A stretch of DNA of 64,000 bases from Modestobacter caceresii (GCF_000761485.1 NZ_JPMX01000021.1:38721-102720), one strand, 5' to 3'; counted from the stretch's first letter, positions 23,738-33,694 are shown. Numbers and translations: made by a program. Notes: generated from the letters alone by a model not told the origin.

Positions 23738-24933
23738 CCCCGGCGGAGATGGTCGCGCTGCTGCGCGTGCAGCGGCCGGAGCTGGACGGCGACCGGCGCC
23801 GGCTGGCCCGCTGCCACACGGTCGCGGACCTGCGGGCCACGGCCCGCCGGCGGCTGCCGCGCGCGGTCTTCGACTACGTCGACGGCGCGGCCGAGGACGA
23901 GGTCACGATGCGCCGCAACCGGGCGGCCTTCGACGAGCTGGAGCTGGTGCCCTCGGTGCTCTGCGACGTCGGGGAGGTGGAGCTCGGCACCGAGGTGCTC
24001 GGTGCCCGCTCGGCGCTGCCGCTGGTGCTGGGCCCGACCGGGTTCACCCGGATGGTCCACCCGGACGGCGAGCTGGCCGTGGCCCGGGCGGCCGCGGCCC
24101 GCGGCATCCCGTACACCGCGGCCACCCTGGGCACGACGTCGCTCGAGGACATCGCCGCCGCGGGCAGCCCGCCGCAGTGGTTCCAGCTCTACGTCTGGCG
24201 CGACCGGGGGCTGTGCAAGGAGCTGATCAGCCGGGCCCGGGAGGCCGGCTACCGGGCCCTGGTGCTGACCGTGGACACCCCGGTGCCCGGGGCCCGGGAG
24301 CGGGACCTGCGCAACGGCCTGACGATCCCGCCGGAGCTCGGGCTGCGCACGCTGGCCGACGGCGCCCGGCGGCCGCACTGGTGGTGGGGCCTGCTCCGCT
24401 CGGAGGCCGTCACCTTCGCCAACGTGCGGCACGTGGCCGGCGGGCCGCAGGCGGTGATGGAGTTCGTGGGCCGGCAGTTCGACCCGACCGTCACCTGGGA
24501 CGACATCGAGTGGATGGTCGAGGCCTGGGGCGGGCCGTTCGTGGTGAAGGGCGTGCTGACCGCGGCCGACGCCCGGCGGGCCGCGGCGGCCGGGGTGGAC
24601 GCCGTCGTGGTGTCCAACCACGGCGGCCGCCAGCTGGACCACGTCGGGGCGACGGTGACCGCGCTGACCGAGGTCGTGGACGCCGTCGGCGACGAGCTCG
24701 AGGTGCTGGTCGACTCCGGTTTCCGGCGGGGCACCGACGTCGCCAAGGCCCTCGCCCTGGGCGCCCGCGCGGTGCTGCTGGGCCGGCCGCAGCTGTACGG
24801 GCTGGCCGTCGGTGGCCAGGCCGGGGTCGAGCGGGCGGTCGACCTGCTCGCCGCCGAGCTGCGCCGGGCGCTGCAGCTGCTCGGGGTCACCGACGTGGCG
24901 CAGCTCGACCGCTCGGTGCTGCGCCGCCGCTGA
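23734..24933 (+). CDS. FMN-dependent L-2-hydroxyacid dehydrogenase/oxidase
   Basis: A 399-residue TIM-barrel flavoprotein of the lactate dehydrogenase (LldD) / glycolate oxidase family. FDYVDGAAEDEVTMRRN is the usual N-terminal block, LGPTGFTRMVHPDGE carries FMN contacts, and VVVSNHGGRQLDHV contains the active-site His and substrate-binding Arg. DSGFRRGTDVAKALALGARAVLLGRP closes the FMN phosphate site. It oxidises an L-2-hydroxyacid, such as lactate or a branched-chain 2-hydroxyacid, to the 2-oxoacid. GTG 23734 overlaps the livF stop, so it is co-translated with the transporter, which hints at hydroxy or oxo acids of branched-chain metabolism as substrate. No mycofactocin genes are nearby, so the MftD subfamily is unlikely. 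Confidence 0.92.
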   Translation: MTPAEMVALLRVQRPELDGDRRRLARCHTVADLRATARRRLPRAVFDYVDGAAEDEVTMRRNRAAFDELELVPSVLCDVGEVELGTEVLGARSALPLVLGPTGFTRMVHPDGELAVARAAAARGIPYTAATLGTTSLEDIAAAGSPPQWFQLYVWRDRGLCKELISRAREAGYRALVLTVDTPVPGARERDLRNGLTIPPELGLRTLADGARRPHWWWGLLRSEAVTFANVRHVAGGPQAVMEFVGRQFDPTVTWDDIEWMVEAWGGPFVVKGVLTAADARRAAAAGVDAVVVSNHGGRQLDHVGATVTALTEVVDAVGDELEVLVDSGFRRGTDVAKALALGARAVLLGRPQLYGLAVGGQAGVERAVDLLAAELRRALQLLGVTDVAQLDRSVLRRR

Positions 24934-24944
24934 GCCCGCGCCCG

Positions 24945-24973
24945 GGGGCAGCTCAGCGGGGCTGGGCTGCCCC
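24945..24973. terminator. Hairpin between convergent genes
   Basis: GGGGCAGC at 24945-24952 pairs perfectly with GCTGCCCC at 24966-24973 (13-base loop that includes the stop of the thioesterase gene). It lies just beyond the dehydrogenase stop and could end transcripts from both sides. Confidence 0.5.
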
Positions 24974-25396
24974 GTCCCGTCGCGCCCGCGCGGCCGGGCC
25001 GATCCGCTGCTCCAGCAGCTCCTCGGGCATCACCACCTGCACCGTCGTCCCGCGGCCGAGCTCCCGGCCCTGGGCGTCGGTGGCCGTGCACGCGCAGGTC
25101 AGCCGGTTGCCCGAGACCTCCGTGCAGCGGGCCACCACCGTGACGGTGTCGCCGACCCAGCTGGGCCCCAGGTGCTCGACCGCCACCGACCGGCCGATCC
25201 CCGCCGAGCCGGGTTCGAGGTACTGGAGCAGCAGCTTGCGGCCGGCTTCCTCGAAGTGCTTGGCCATGCTGTACGTCGCGTAGACCGGGTGCACCGGGCC
25301 GAGTTCGTCGAAGTGCACGGTGAGCTCGGGGGTGACGGCGACCTCCAGCGTCGCGGTCGCCCCCACGGGGATGTCGAGCGCAGGTACGTCGGGCAC
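24953..25396 (-). CDS. Hotdog-fold acyl-CoA thioesterase, FlK-like
   Basis: A 147-residue hotdog protein. HPVYATYSMAKHFEEAGRKLLLQYLEPGSAGIGRSVAVEHLGPSWVGDTVTVVARCTEVSGNRL follows the order of fluoroacetyl-CoA thioesterase (FlK) and related short-chain acyl-CoA thioesterases: catalytic Thr/Ser region, a central helix with Glu, then the His-containing VEHL strand. It would release free acids from short-chain or branched acyl-CoA. It stands next to, and in the same direction as, the branched-chain 2-oxoacid dehydrogenase genes, 73 bases downstream of E2, so relief of acyl-CoA build-up is a plausible role. Fluoroacetate itself is not implied. Confidence 0.8.
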   Translation of the reverse strand: MPDVPALDIPVGATATLEVAVTPELTVHFDELGPVHPVYATYSMAKHFEEAGRKLLLQYLEPGSAGIGRSVAVEHLGPSWVGDTVTVVARCTEVSGNRLTCACTATDAQGRELGRGTTVQVVMPEELLEQRIGPAARARRDGAAQPR

Positions 25397-25469
25397 GGGT
25401 CTCCTCAGACAGCGGGGCCGGCGGGGACCACGGGGGTCCCCGCCGGGCGGGCGGGCAGCGGCCGGCCGG

Positions 25470-26855
25470 TCACAGCCGGGGGATGGCCGACGCCGGGTCC
25501 TCGATCGCGTCGGCCACCGCCCGGATGAACCCCGAGGCGGTCCCGCCGTCGCACACCCGGTGGTCGAAGACGAACGACATCTGGGTGATCTTCCGGACCA
25601 CGATCTCGCCGTCCACCACCCACGGCCGGTCGAGGATGCGGCCGAAGCCGAGGATCGCCACCTGCGGGTGGTTGATGATCGCCGCGCTGCCGTCGACCCG
25701 GAACCCGCCGTAGTTGTTCAGCGTGAAGGTGCCGGCGCTCAGCTCTTCGGCGCTGGCGCGGCCCTCGCGCGCCCGGGTGGTGACCGCCCGGATCTCCCGG
25801 TCGAGCTGCTCGGTGGTCATCGTCTCCGCGCCCAGCACCGCCGGGACGACGAGCCCGCGGTCGCTCTGCACGGCCAGCCCCAGGTTGACCCGGTCGTGCT
25901 CGACGATCTCCTGGCGCTCGGTGTCCAGCCGGGAGTTGAGCACCGGGTACTGGCGCAGGCCGGCGACGACGAACCGGGCCAGGTAGGCCAGCAGCCCCGG
26001 CCCGGGATCGCTCGCGGTGCGCGTGCTCTCCCGCAGCGCCACCAGCGGCGTGGCGTCCACGTCGACCCAGACGGTCGCCTCGGGGATCTCCGACCGGCTG
26101 CGGGACAGCGCGGCCGACACCGCCCGGCGGAACCCGTTCAGCGGGATCCGACGCTCGCCGCTCTGGGACGCGGCGGGCGCGACGGGCTCTGCGGGGGAGT
26201 CCGGTGCCGCCGGCTCGGCGGCGGCCAGCTCCACGTGGGCCCGGGTGATCACCCCACCGCCGTTGGCGGCGGCCAGCCCGTGCAGGTCCACGCCCTTCTC
26301 CCGCGCCAGCCGGCGGACCAGCGGGGAGACGACCTGCGGGACGCCGCGGCGGGCACCGGGCTCCTCCTCGGCAGCGGCGGCCGGAGCGGGCTCGGGCTCG
26401 GGAGCCGGCTCGGGAGCGGCGGTGGCGGGTGCGGGGTCCGGCCGCCCGGACGGACGGGGGCGGCGGCGCCGTCCCGAGCCGGTGCTGGCCGGCGTGCCGT
26501 AGCCGATGAGCACGTTGCCGGAGCCGGCCTGCTCCTCCTCCCGGTATGCCTCGGCCTCCGGGGAGTCGGCGGCGTCGGGCTGGACCGGCGCGGCGGCCGG
26601 CTCGGGCGCCGACTCCGCCGCGGTCACCGTGATCAGCGGTTTGCCGGTGAGCACGGTCTCGCCCTCGGCGGCGTGCAGCGTGGCCACCCGCCCGGCGAAC
26701 GGGGTGGGGACGTCGACCACCGACTTCGCCGTCTCGACCTCCACCACGATCTGGTCGACGGCCACGACGTCGCCCTCGGCCACCAGCCAGCGGACCACCT
26801 CGACGTCGGTGAGGCCCTCGCCCAGGTCGGGGAGCAGGAAGGTCTCCGCGCTCAC
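25470..26855 (-). CDS. bkdC: 2-oxoacid dehydrogenase E2 (branched-chain dihydrolipoyl acyltransferase)
   Basis: A 461-residue E2 core. The single lipoyl domain occupies residues 1-80 with the lipoylated Lys44 in VETAKSVVDVP. A long Pro/Ala/Glu linker follows, then the subunit-binding domain (VSPLVRRLAREKGVDLHGL, about 172-206) and the acyltransferase domain with the catalytic motif DHRVCDGG (His432, Asp436). It moves the acyl group from E1 to CoA. GTG 26855 overlaps the E1 beta stop (GTGA). Single lipoyl domain, gene order E1 alpha-E1 beta-E2 and the adjacent Lrp regulator favour the branched-chain over the pyruvate enzyme. No E3 gene is nearby, so a shared dihydrolipoyl dehydrogenase must serve it. 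Confidence 0.88.
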   Translation of the reverse strand: MSAETFLLPDLGEGLTDVEVVRWLVAEGDVVAVDQIVVEVETAKSVVDVPTPFAGRVATLHAAEGETVLTGKPLITVTAAESAPEPAAAPVQPDAADSPEAEAYREEEQAGSGNVLIGYGTPASTGSGRRRRPRPSGRPDPAPATAAPEPAPEPEPAPAAAAEEEPGARRGVPQVVSPLVRRLAREKGVDLHGLAAANGGGVITRAHVELAAAEPAAPDSPAEPVAPAASQSGERRIPLNGFRRAVSAALSRSRSEIPEATVWVDVDATPLVALRESTRTASDPGPGLLAYLARFVVAGLRQYPVLNSRLDTERQEIVEHDRVNLGLAVQSDRGLVVPAVLGAETMTTEQLDREIRAVTTRAREGRASAEELSAGTFTLNNYGGFRVDGSAAIINHPQVAILGFGRILDRPWVVDGEIVVRKITQMSFVFDHRVCDGGTASGFIRAVADAIEDPASAIPRL

Positions 26856-27865
26856 GACAGGTCCCACTGCAGGTCGTCGACGGCGTCGAGCACCCGGTCG
26901 ACCCCGGGCAGCTGGACGTGTTCGAGCTTGGGCGAGGGGAAGGGGATGTCGAAGCCGACGGCCCGGCGGACCGGTGCGGCCAGGGAGTGGAAGCAGCGCT
27001 CGGTGACCCGGGCGACGATCTCGGAGGCGACGCTGGCGAAGCCCGGGGCCTCGGCGACCACCACGGCCCGCCCGGTGGAGCGGACCGCGGCGCAGACCGT
27101 CTCGTCGTCGAACGGCACGATCGAGCGGAGGTCGACGACCTGCAGGCTGCGCCCCTCCTGCGCGGCGACCTCCGCGGCCTCCAGGGCGACCGGGACGGAG
27201 GGGCCGTAGGCGATCAGCGTGGCGTCGGTGCCCTCGCGGCGGACCATCGCCCGGCCGATGCCGGGCAGCTCGGCGCCGAGGTCGACCTCCTCCTTGGTCC
27301 AGTAGAGCTTCTTGGGCTCCATGAACACCACCGGGTCCGGCGAGGCGATGGCCGCGCGCAGCAGGCGGTGGGCGTCCGCGGCGTTGGCCGGGGTGACGAC
27401 GTGCAGGCCGGGGGTGTGCGCGTAGTAGGCCTCGGAGGAGTCGCAGTGGTGCTCGACCCCGCCGATCCCGCCGGCGTAGGGGATCCGGATGACCATCGGC
27501 AGCGAGACCTTGCTCCGGGTGCGGTTGCGCATCTTGGCCACGTGGCTGGTGATCTGCTCGAACGCCGGATAGGCGAAGGCGTCGAACTGCATCTCCACCA
27601 CCGGCCGCATGCCGTTCATCGCCATCCCGACGGCCATGCCGACGATGCCGGACTCGGCCAGCGGCGTGTCGAAGCAACGGGTGTCGCCGAACTCGGCGGT
27701 GAGCCCGTCGGTGATCCGGAAGACGCCGCCGAGGGCGCCGACGTCCTCGCCGAAGACGACCACCGAGTCGTCCTCGGCCATCGACTCCCGCAGGGCGCGG
27801 TTCAGCGCCTGCGCCATGGTGAGCTTCTCGTGCCCGACGGTCCCCGTCGTCGCAGTGCTGGTCAT
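26852..27865 (-). CDS. bkdB: 2-oxoacid dehydrogenase E1 beta (branched-chain)
   Basis: A 337-residue E1 beta subunit. The N-terminus TMAQALNRALRESMAEDDSVVVFGEDVG, then FDTPLAESGIVGMAVGMAMNGMRPVVEMQFDAFAYPAFEQI and the C-terminal transketolase domain (VALEAAEVAAQEGRSLQVVDLRSIVPFDDETV) are standard. With E1 alpha it forms the heterotetramer that decarboxylates branched-chain 2-oxoacids using thiamine diphosphate. Its ATG shares a base with the E1 alpha stop (TGATG), and its own stop overlaps the E2 start, so the three subunits are tightly coupled. Confidence 0.92.
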   Translation of the reverse strand: MTSTATTGTVGHEKLTMAQALNRALRESMAEDDSVVVFGEDVGALGGVFRITDGLTAEFGDTRCFDTPLAESGIVGMAVGMAMNGMRPVVEMQFDAFAYPAFEQITSHVAKMRNRTRSKVSLPMVIRIPYAGGIGGVEHHCDSSEAYYAHTPGLHVVTPANAADAHRLLRAAIASPDPVVFMEPKKLYWTKEEVDLGAELPGIGRAMVRREGTDATLIAYGPSVPVALEAAEVAAQEGRSLQVVDLRSIVPFDDETVCAAVRSTGRAVVVAEAPGFASVASEIVARVTERCFHSLAAPVRRAVGFDIPFPSPKLEHVQLPGVDRVLDAVDDLQWDLS

Positions 27866-28956
27866 CAGTGCTCGTCCTCTCGGCTCAGCTCGTCGGCCAC
27901 GACGGCGGCCTGCTCGACCAGCTGTGGGGTCGGGGTGGCGTAGACGTGCGCGAACAGCTCGGCCGGCTCCGGGGTGGCGTCCCGGGCCAGCTCCGTGCGC
28001 ATCCGGGCGGCGAGCTGGTCGGCGTCGGCGGTGACGGCGGCCAGCTGGGCGTCGTCGAGCAGGTCGTGCTGGCGCAGCCAGGTCTCCAGTCGGGTCAGCG
28101 GGTCGCGCTGCACCCAGCCGGCCACCTCGTCGTCCTGGCGGTAGCGCCGGGAGTCGTCGGCATTGGTGTGCGGCTGCATCCGGTAGGTGTGCGCCTCGAC
28201 GAGCTGCGGGCCCTCCCCGGCCCGGGCCCGCGCCATGGCGGTGCCGAGCACGGTGAGCAGGGCCGCGACGTCGTTGCCGTCCACCCGCTCGCCGGGCACC
28301 CCGTAGCCGATGCCCTTGTGCGCCAGTGAGGGGGCGACCGACTGCCGGGCGAGCGGCACCGAGATCGCGTACTGGTTGTTCTGCACCAGGAAGACGACCG
28401 GCGCCCGGAACACCGCGGCGAAGTTCAGCGCCTCGTGGAAGTCGCCCTCGCTGGTCGCGCCGTCACCGCACAGCGCGAGCGCGACGGTCGGCTCGCCGCG
28501 CAGCCGGGCGGCGTGCGCGACGCCGACCGCGTGCAGCAGCTGGGTGGCCAGCGGGGTCGCCTGGGGCGCGACCTTGTACCGGTGGGGGTCGTAGCCGGAG
28601 TGCCAGGCACCCTGCAGCGGCAGGAACGCCTCGGCCACGTCGACGCCCCGGATCACCACCGCGGCGGTGTCCCGGTAGGTGGGGAAGAGCCAGTCGTCGT
28701 CGGTGAGCACCTGGGCGGCGGCCACCTGGCACGCCTCCTGACCGTGCGAGGAGGGGTAGACGGCGAGCCGGCCCTGGCGGGCGAGCGCGCCGGCCTGGTC
28801 GTTGATCCGGCGGGCGGTGGTCAGCCCGGCGAAGGCGCGCAGCAGTGCGGCGTCGTCCGGCAGCTCGTGCGCGGCCTCGGCCACGGTCTGGCCGGTGGGG
28901 TCGATCAGCTCGACCGGGTGAGGTGACGGCAGGAGGAGATCCAGGTCACGTGTCAT
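27865..28956 (-). CDS. bkdA: 2-oxoacid dehydrogenase E1 alpha (branched-chain)
   Basis: A 363-residue E1 alpha subunit. The thiamine diphosphate motif begins at LCGDGATSEGDFHEALNFAAVFRAPVVFLVQNNQYAIS (GDG...NN). The phosphorylation-loop region (TYRMQPHTNADDSRRYR) and VYPSSHGQEACQVAAAQVL are typical of branched-chain members. It is first in the operon. The ATG (CAT at 28954-28956) has no clear ribosome site, so a leaderless or weakly initiated message is possible. The divergent Lrp-type regulator lies 131 bases away across a region holding three CAGATG elements. Confidence 0.9.
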   Translation of the reverse strand: MTRDLDLLLPSPHPVELIDPTGQTVAEAAHELPDDAALLRAFAGLTTARRINDQAGALARQGRLAVYPSSHGQEACQVAAAQVLTDDDWLFPTYRDTAAVVIRGVDVAEAFLPLQGAWHSGYDPHRYKVAPQATPLATQLLHAVGVAHAARLRGEPTVALALCGDGATSEGDFHEALNFAAVFRAPVVFLVQNNQYAISVPLARQSVAPSLAHKGIGYGVPGERVDGNDVAALLTVLGTAMARARAGEGPQLVEAHTYRMQPHTNADDSRRYRQDDEVAGWVQRDPLTRLETWLRQHDLLDDAQLAAVTADADQLAARMRTELARDATPEPAELFAHVYATPTPQLVEQAAVVADELSREDEH

Positions 28957-28978
28957 GGTGGGATCGTGGATCAGGCGT

Positions 28979-29048
28979 CATCTGCGCGCCAGGAGCTGGC
29001 CAGATGCGAGAGGACGTCGCGTCGAACCGCCCCGGATCGAGCCAGATG
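28979..29048. promoter_or_regulatory. Three helically phased CAGATG elements, candidate Lrp sites
   Basis: CATCTG at 28979-28984 (inverted), CAGATG at 29001-29006 and CAGATG at 29043-29048; the two direct copies sit in GCCAGATG. Centres are 22 and 42 bp apart, close to two and four helical turns, so all lie on one DNA face. The position between divergent bkdA and the Lrp gene fits multimeric Lrp binding. Confidence 0.45.
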
Positions 29049-29087
29049 TCCAGCGCCCGACCGTGAAAAACCCGGAGGAGAAGACAC

Positions 29088-29543
29088 GTGGCCAGTGCCC
29101 TGGACGACATCGACCGCCGCATCCTGGACGAGCTGACCGCCGACGGCCGGATGCCCATGCGGGCCCTGGCCGAGAAGCTGCACATCTCCCGGGCCAACGC
29201 CTACGCCCGCGTCGAGCGGCTGCGGGCCTCCGGGGTGATCCGGGGGTTCTGTGTCGACATCGACCCGGTCGCGGCCGGGCTGGGCACCTCGGCCTACGTC
29301 ACGCTGAACACCCGGCAGGCCGACTGGCGGCACGTCCGGGAGCGGCTGCGCGCTCTGCCGGGCATCGCGCACATCGGTCTGGTCGGCGGCGAGTTCGACG
29401 TCATCCTGCTCGTCCGCGCCCGGGACAACGCCGACCTGCGGCGGCTGGTGCTCGACGAGATCCAGGGCATGCCCGGCGTGCTGAGCTCGCGCACGCTGCT
29501 GGTGTTCGAGGAGCCGCCGCCGCTGGCCTGCGCCCGGGTCTGA
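29088..29543 (+). CDS. Lrp/AsnC family transcriptional regulator
   Basis: A 151-residue feast/famine regulator. The N-terminal winged helix reads LDDIDRRILDELTADGRMPMRALAEKLHISRANAYARVERLRASGVIRGFCVDIDP; the C-terminal ligand-binding RAM domain contains VGGEFDVILLVRARDNADLRRLVLDEIQGMPGV. It probably senses a branched-chain amino or 2-oxo acid and controls the divergent bkd operon, as BkdR does in Pseudomonas; that is inference from position. GTG 29088 follows GGAGG at 29074-29078. Confidence 0.9.
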   Translation: MASALDDIDRRILDELTADGRMPMRALAEKLHISRANAYARVERLRASGVIRGFCVDIDPVAAGLGTSAYVTLNTRQADWRHVRERLRALPGIAHIGLVGGEFDVILLVRARDNADLRRLVLDEIQGMPGVLSSRTLLVFEEPPPLACARV

Positions 29544-29664
29544 CGGACTGGCAGTCCTCCGGCGGTCGGTGGCGTTCCTGCCGCTGGCAGCCCGGCGCCC
29601 GGGGGGTCATCGTGGAGGCACGGCACCTCGCCCGGGGCGCCGACCTGCTGGACGGGGGAGACCG

Positions 29665-29889
29665 GTGGAGCTGTTCCTGTTCCTGGCCTTCGGCGTCCTG
29701 CTGTTCCGCGCCCTGGGGCGGGGCACCCGGCCGGAGTCCACGCGCCCCCGTCCGAGGACCGACACCTGGATCGACGGGTTGGTCGACGCCGTGGCGCAGT
29801 TGGCCGGTGACGTCGGCCGCGGGGTGCGCACGCTGGCCCGGCTGGACGCCGACCACCGGGATCGGCGCGGCCGGTCGCCCTGGAGCTGA
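29665..29889 (+). CDS. Small membrane-anchored hypothetical protein, 74 aa
   Basis: A short protein starting with one hydrophobic segment (VELFLFLAFGVLLFRALG) followed by a basic, helical soluble part (WIDGLVDAVAQLAGDVGRGVRTLARLDADHRDR). GGGGGAG at 29654-29660 precedes GTG 29665. It lies 121 bases after the Lrp gene. No family is recognised; it may be a small membrane protein or, less likely, a chance frame. Confidence 0.5.
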   Translation: MELFLFLAFGVLLFRALGRGTRPESTRPRPRTDTWIDGLVDAVAQLAGDVGRGVRTLARLDADHRDRRGRSPWS

Positions 29890-29914
29890 CCAGCCGGCCG
29901 CCGCCGACGTGCCC

Positions 29915-31318
29915 TCAGGCCAGCACCCCGAGGAGCAGCGTCACCGTACCGAAGACCAGGCCCGAGGCGATCAGCGTGACCGTCGTGTACCCGAGGATGT
30001 CGCGCATCTTGAGCCCGGCGATGGCCAGCACCGGGAGCGCCCAGAACGGCTGGATCATGTTGGTCCACTGGTCGCCGTAGGCGATCGCCATGATCGTGAT
30101 CGCCGGGTCGACCCCCAGGCTCTCCGCGGCCTCGAGCATCACCGGCCCCTGGACGGCGAACTGCCCGCCCCCGGAGGGGACGAAGAAGTTGACCACCCCG
30201 GCGGCGAGGAAGACCAGCAGGCCGAACGTGGCCGGCGAGGCGATCCCGACGAAGGCGTCGGAGAACACGGCGATCAGGCCGGTCGTCGACATGATCCCCA
30301 TGATCCCGGCGTACAGCGGGAACTGGAGCAGGATCTCCCCGACGTTGGCGGCGGCGTTCTTCACCAGCGCGATGAGCTCGAAGGGGTTACGGACCAGCAG
30401 GAAGATCAGCGCCAGGAACGTCCAGTTGACGATGTCCAGGGTGGCGCTGCCGCCGTCGACGTAGTGGTGCACCAGGTAGGCGACCAGCGCCACGCCGACC
30501 AGGGTGGTCACCAGCCGGCTGGCGTCGACCCGGTCGGCCGGGGTGACGACCTCGTCGTCCAGCGGCACCGCGTCGGCGTCGCGCACGCTCGCCGGGAGCT
30601 CGACCACCCGGTCATCGCCACGAGGGGCGACCGCGGCCAGGGCCAGGCCGACGACCAGGATCGTGGCCACGGCGGCGGTGATGTTCCACCAGGTGAAGGT
30701 GGTCTCGCTGACCGGGATCGTGCCGCCGAGGGTCTCGGCGAGGAAGGAGTCCTCGGTCGCGGCGGTGAGCGGGCCGGAGCCCGAGTAGCCCATGTGCCAG
30801 ATGACGTAGCCGGAGTAGCCGGCGGCCACCAGCAGCGGGAAGTGCAGGCGCAGGCCCCGCTCCCGGCCCTGGACGGCGAGCTCCCGGGCCAGCAGTGCAC
30901 CGACGACCAGGCCCAGTCCCCAGGTGATCAGCGACGCGAGCGCCGCGATGACGAAGACGTAGAGGTAGGCCTGCAGCGCCGTCTTGGGCACGGCGGCCAG
31001 CCGGGTGAGCAGCCGCCGCACCGGCCCGGTGTTGGCCAGGGTGTGCCCCAGCAGCAGGATCAGCGCGATCTGCGTCATGAAGGCCAGCAACCCCGACAGC
31101 CCATCGCCCCAGCCATCCAGGACGTCGACCGGGCCGGCGTCGGTGAGCAGCAGCGCGAGCAGGGCCACGACGAGGGTCAGCACGACGGCGAAGACCAGCG
31201 CGCTGGGGATGTACCGCTCGACGACGGCGTTGACCGGCCGCATCAGCGAGGAGAGGCCGCTCGACCGGCCCGGTGAGCTGGCTCCGGGGTCGGTCTCGGT
31301 CCTCGGGGTCCTGGTCAT
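29915..31318 (-). CDS. atoE: Short-chain fatty acid transporter (AtoE family)
   Basis: A 467-residue permease with about 12 membrane helices. VNAVVERYIPSALVFAVVLTLVVALLALLLTD at the start, GYSGYVIWHMGYSGSGPLTAAT in the middle and VVNFFVPSGGGQFAVQGPVMLEAAESLGVDPAITIMAIAYGDQWTNMIQPFWALPVLAIAGLKMRDI near the end are hallmarks of the AtoE family. It carries short-chain fatty acids such as butyrate or acetoacetate across the membrane. The neighbouring branched-chain oxidation genes suggest it may handle isobutyrate- or isovalerate-like acids; that is inference. The ATG (CAT 31316-31318) lacks a strong ribosome site. Confidence 0.88.
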   Translation of the reverse strand: MTRTPRTETDPGASSPGRSSGLSSLMRPVNAVVERYIPSALVFAVVLTLVVALLALLLTDAGPVDVLDGWGDGLSGLLAFMTQIALILLLGHTLANTGPVRRLLTRLAAVPKTALQAYLYVFVIAALASLITWGLGLVVGALLARELAVQGRERGLRLHFPLLVAAGYSGYVIWHMGYSGSGPLTAATEDSFLAETLGGTIPVSETTFTWWNITAAVATILVVGLALAAVAPRGDDRVVELPASVRDADAVPLDDEVVTPADRVDASRLVTTLVGVALVAYLVHHYVDGGSATLDIVNWTFLALIFLLVRNPFELIALVKNAAANVGEILLQFPLYAGIMGIMSTTGLIAVFSDAFVGIASPATFGLLVFLAAGVVNFFVPSGGGQFAVQGPVMLEAAESLGVDPAITIMAIAYGDQWTNMIQPFWALPVLAIAGLKMRDILGYTTVTLIASGLVFGTVTLLLGVLA

Positions 31319-31502
31319 CAGCGCTCGCTCTCGGGGGAGCCGGGTGGTCGGTGGCCACGCCGGGACGGGCAGACAGGGCACCGGCCGCCCGACGGGGAGC
31401 CCCGAGGACGGCGGCGGTCCAGAGATCCTGGCATCCGGGCCGGTCCCGCGCGAGGATGAGGCGGCAGACTGGGCAGGTGCTGGTCGCCGAGCGGGACACG
31501 GG

Positions 31503-32243
31503 ATGGGACGCGTGAGCGCGAGGCTGAGTGGGGCCCGGACGCTCCGGGACCGCTGGGCGGCCGGGGAGGCGTGCCACGGGATCTGGAGCCAGCTGCCCGG
31601 CGTGGTGACCGCGGAGCTGCTGGCCCGCAGCGGCGCGGACTTCGTCGTGCTGGACCTGCAGCACGGCGCGCTCGCCGAGGCGGAGCTGCCCGGTGTCACC
31701 GCGGCGGTGACCGCGGCCGGCTCGGTGCCGCTGGTCCGCACCCGCAGCGCGCACTTCGCCGACGTGGGCCGGCCGCTGGACCTGGGTGCCCACGGCGTCC
31801 TGGTCCCGAACGTGCTCGGTGCCGACCACGTGCGGGAGGTCGTCGCCGCCTGCCGCTACGCGCCGCAGGGCAACCGGTCGGCCGGGCGGCTGTCCGGCGG
31901 GGCGGACGAACCGCTGGTGCTCGTCGTCCTGGAGACCGCGCAGGCGCTGGCCGAGCTCGACGCCGTCCTGGCCGTCGACGGCCTCGACGGGGTCTACGTC
32001 GGCCCAGTCGACCTGGCCTCCTCCCTGGGGCTGGCCGGCGACCCGGCGCAGCTGCGGGAGGTCCTCTCCTCGGTCATCACGCGGGCCCGGGCCGCCGGCG
32101 TGCCCGTCGGCGTGCACGCGTTCGACGGCGCCGGGGCGGCGTCCTACGCGGCACAGGGGGCCACGATCGTCACCGCGGCCATGGACACCACCGCGCTCGC
32201 CACCGCCCTGGCCGAGCAGCTGCGGACGGCCCGCGGGGCCTGA
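31503..32243 (+). CDS. HpcH/HpaI family aldolase
   Basis: A 246-residue class II pyruvate-type aldolase. GIWSQLPGVVTAELLARSGADFVVLDLQHGALAEAELPG carries the catalytic region, NRSAGRL is close to the family's GxRG segment, LVVLETAQALAELDAVLAVDGLDGVYVGPVDLASSLG contains the metal-binding Glu and the VGPxDL motif, and VGVHAFD follows. It would cleave a 4-hydroxy-2-oxo acid to pyruvate (or oxaloacetate) and an aldehyde. ATG 31503 is used; GTG 31512 is nearly as good. It is divergent from atoE and precedes glutamate dehydrogenase. Confidence 0.85.
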   Translation: MGRVSARLSGARTLRDRWAAGEACHGIWSQLPGVVTAELLARSGADFVVLDLQHGALAEAELPGVTAAVTAAGSVPLVRTRSAHFADVGRPLDLGAHGVLVPNVLGADHVREVVAACRYAPQGNRSAGRLSGGADEPLVLVVLETAQALAELDAVLAVDGLDGVYVGPVDLASSLGLAGDPAQLREVLSSVITRARAAGVPVGVHAFDGAGAASYAAQGATIVTAAMDTTALATALAEQLRTARGA

Positions 32244-32287
32244 GCGGCCAGGCGCGTGCCACCCCGCCGCCGGACGGGGCGGGTTGA

Positions 32288-33694
<1,407 letters not shown>

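Noticed and set aside
23734..24933. Mycofactocin-type MftD enzyme
   Set aside because: Same superfamily, but no mycofactocin precursor or radical SAM gene nearby; an LldD-like hydroxyacid dehydrogenase fits better.
28955..31276. 773-codon plus-strand open frame opposite atoE
   Set aside because: It overlaps the Lrp gene in another frame and lies antisense to atoE; low-complexity Gln/Asp/Arg composition and no ribosome site.
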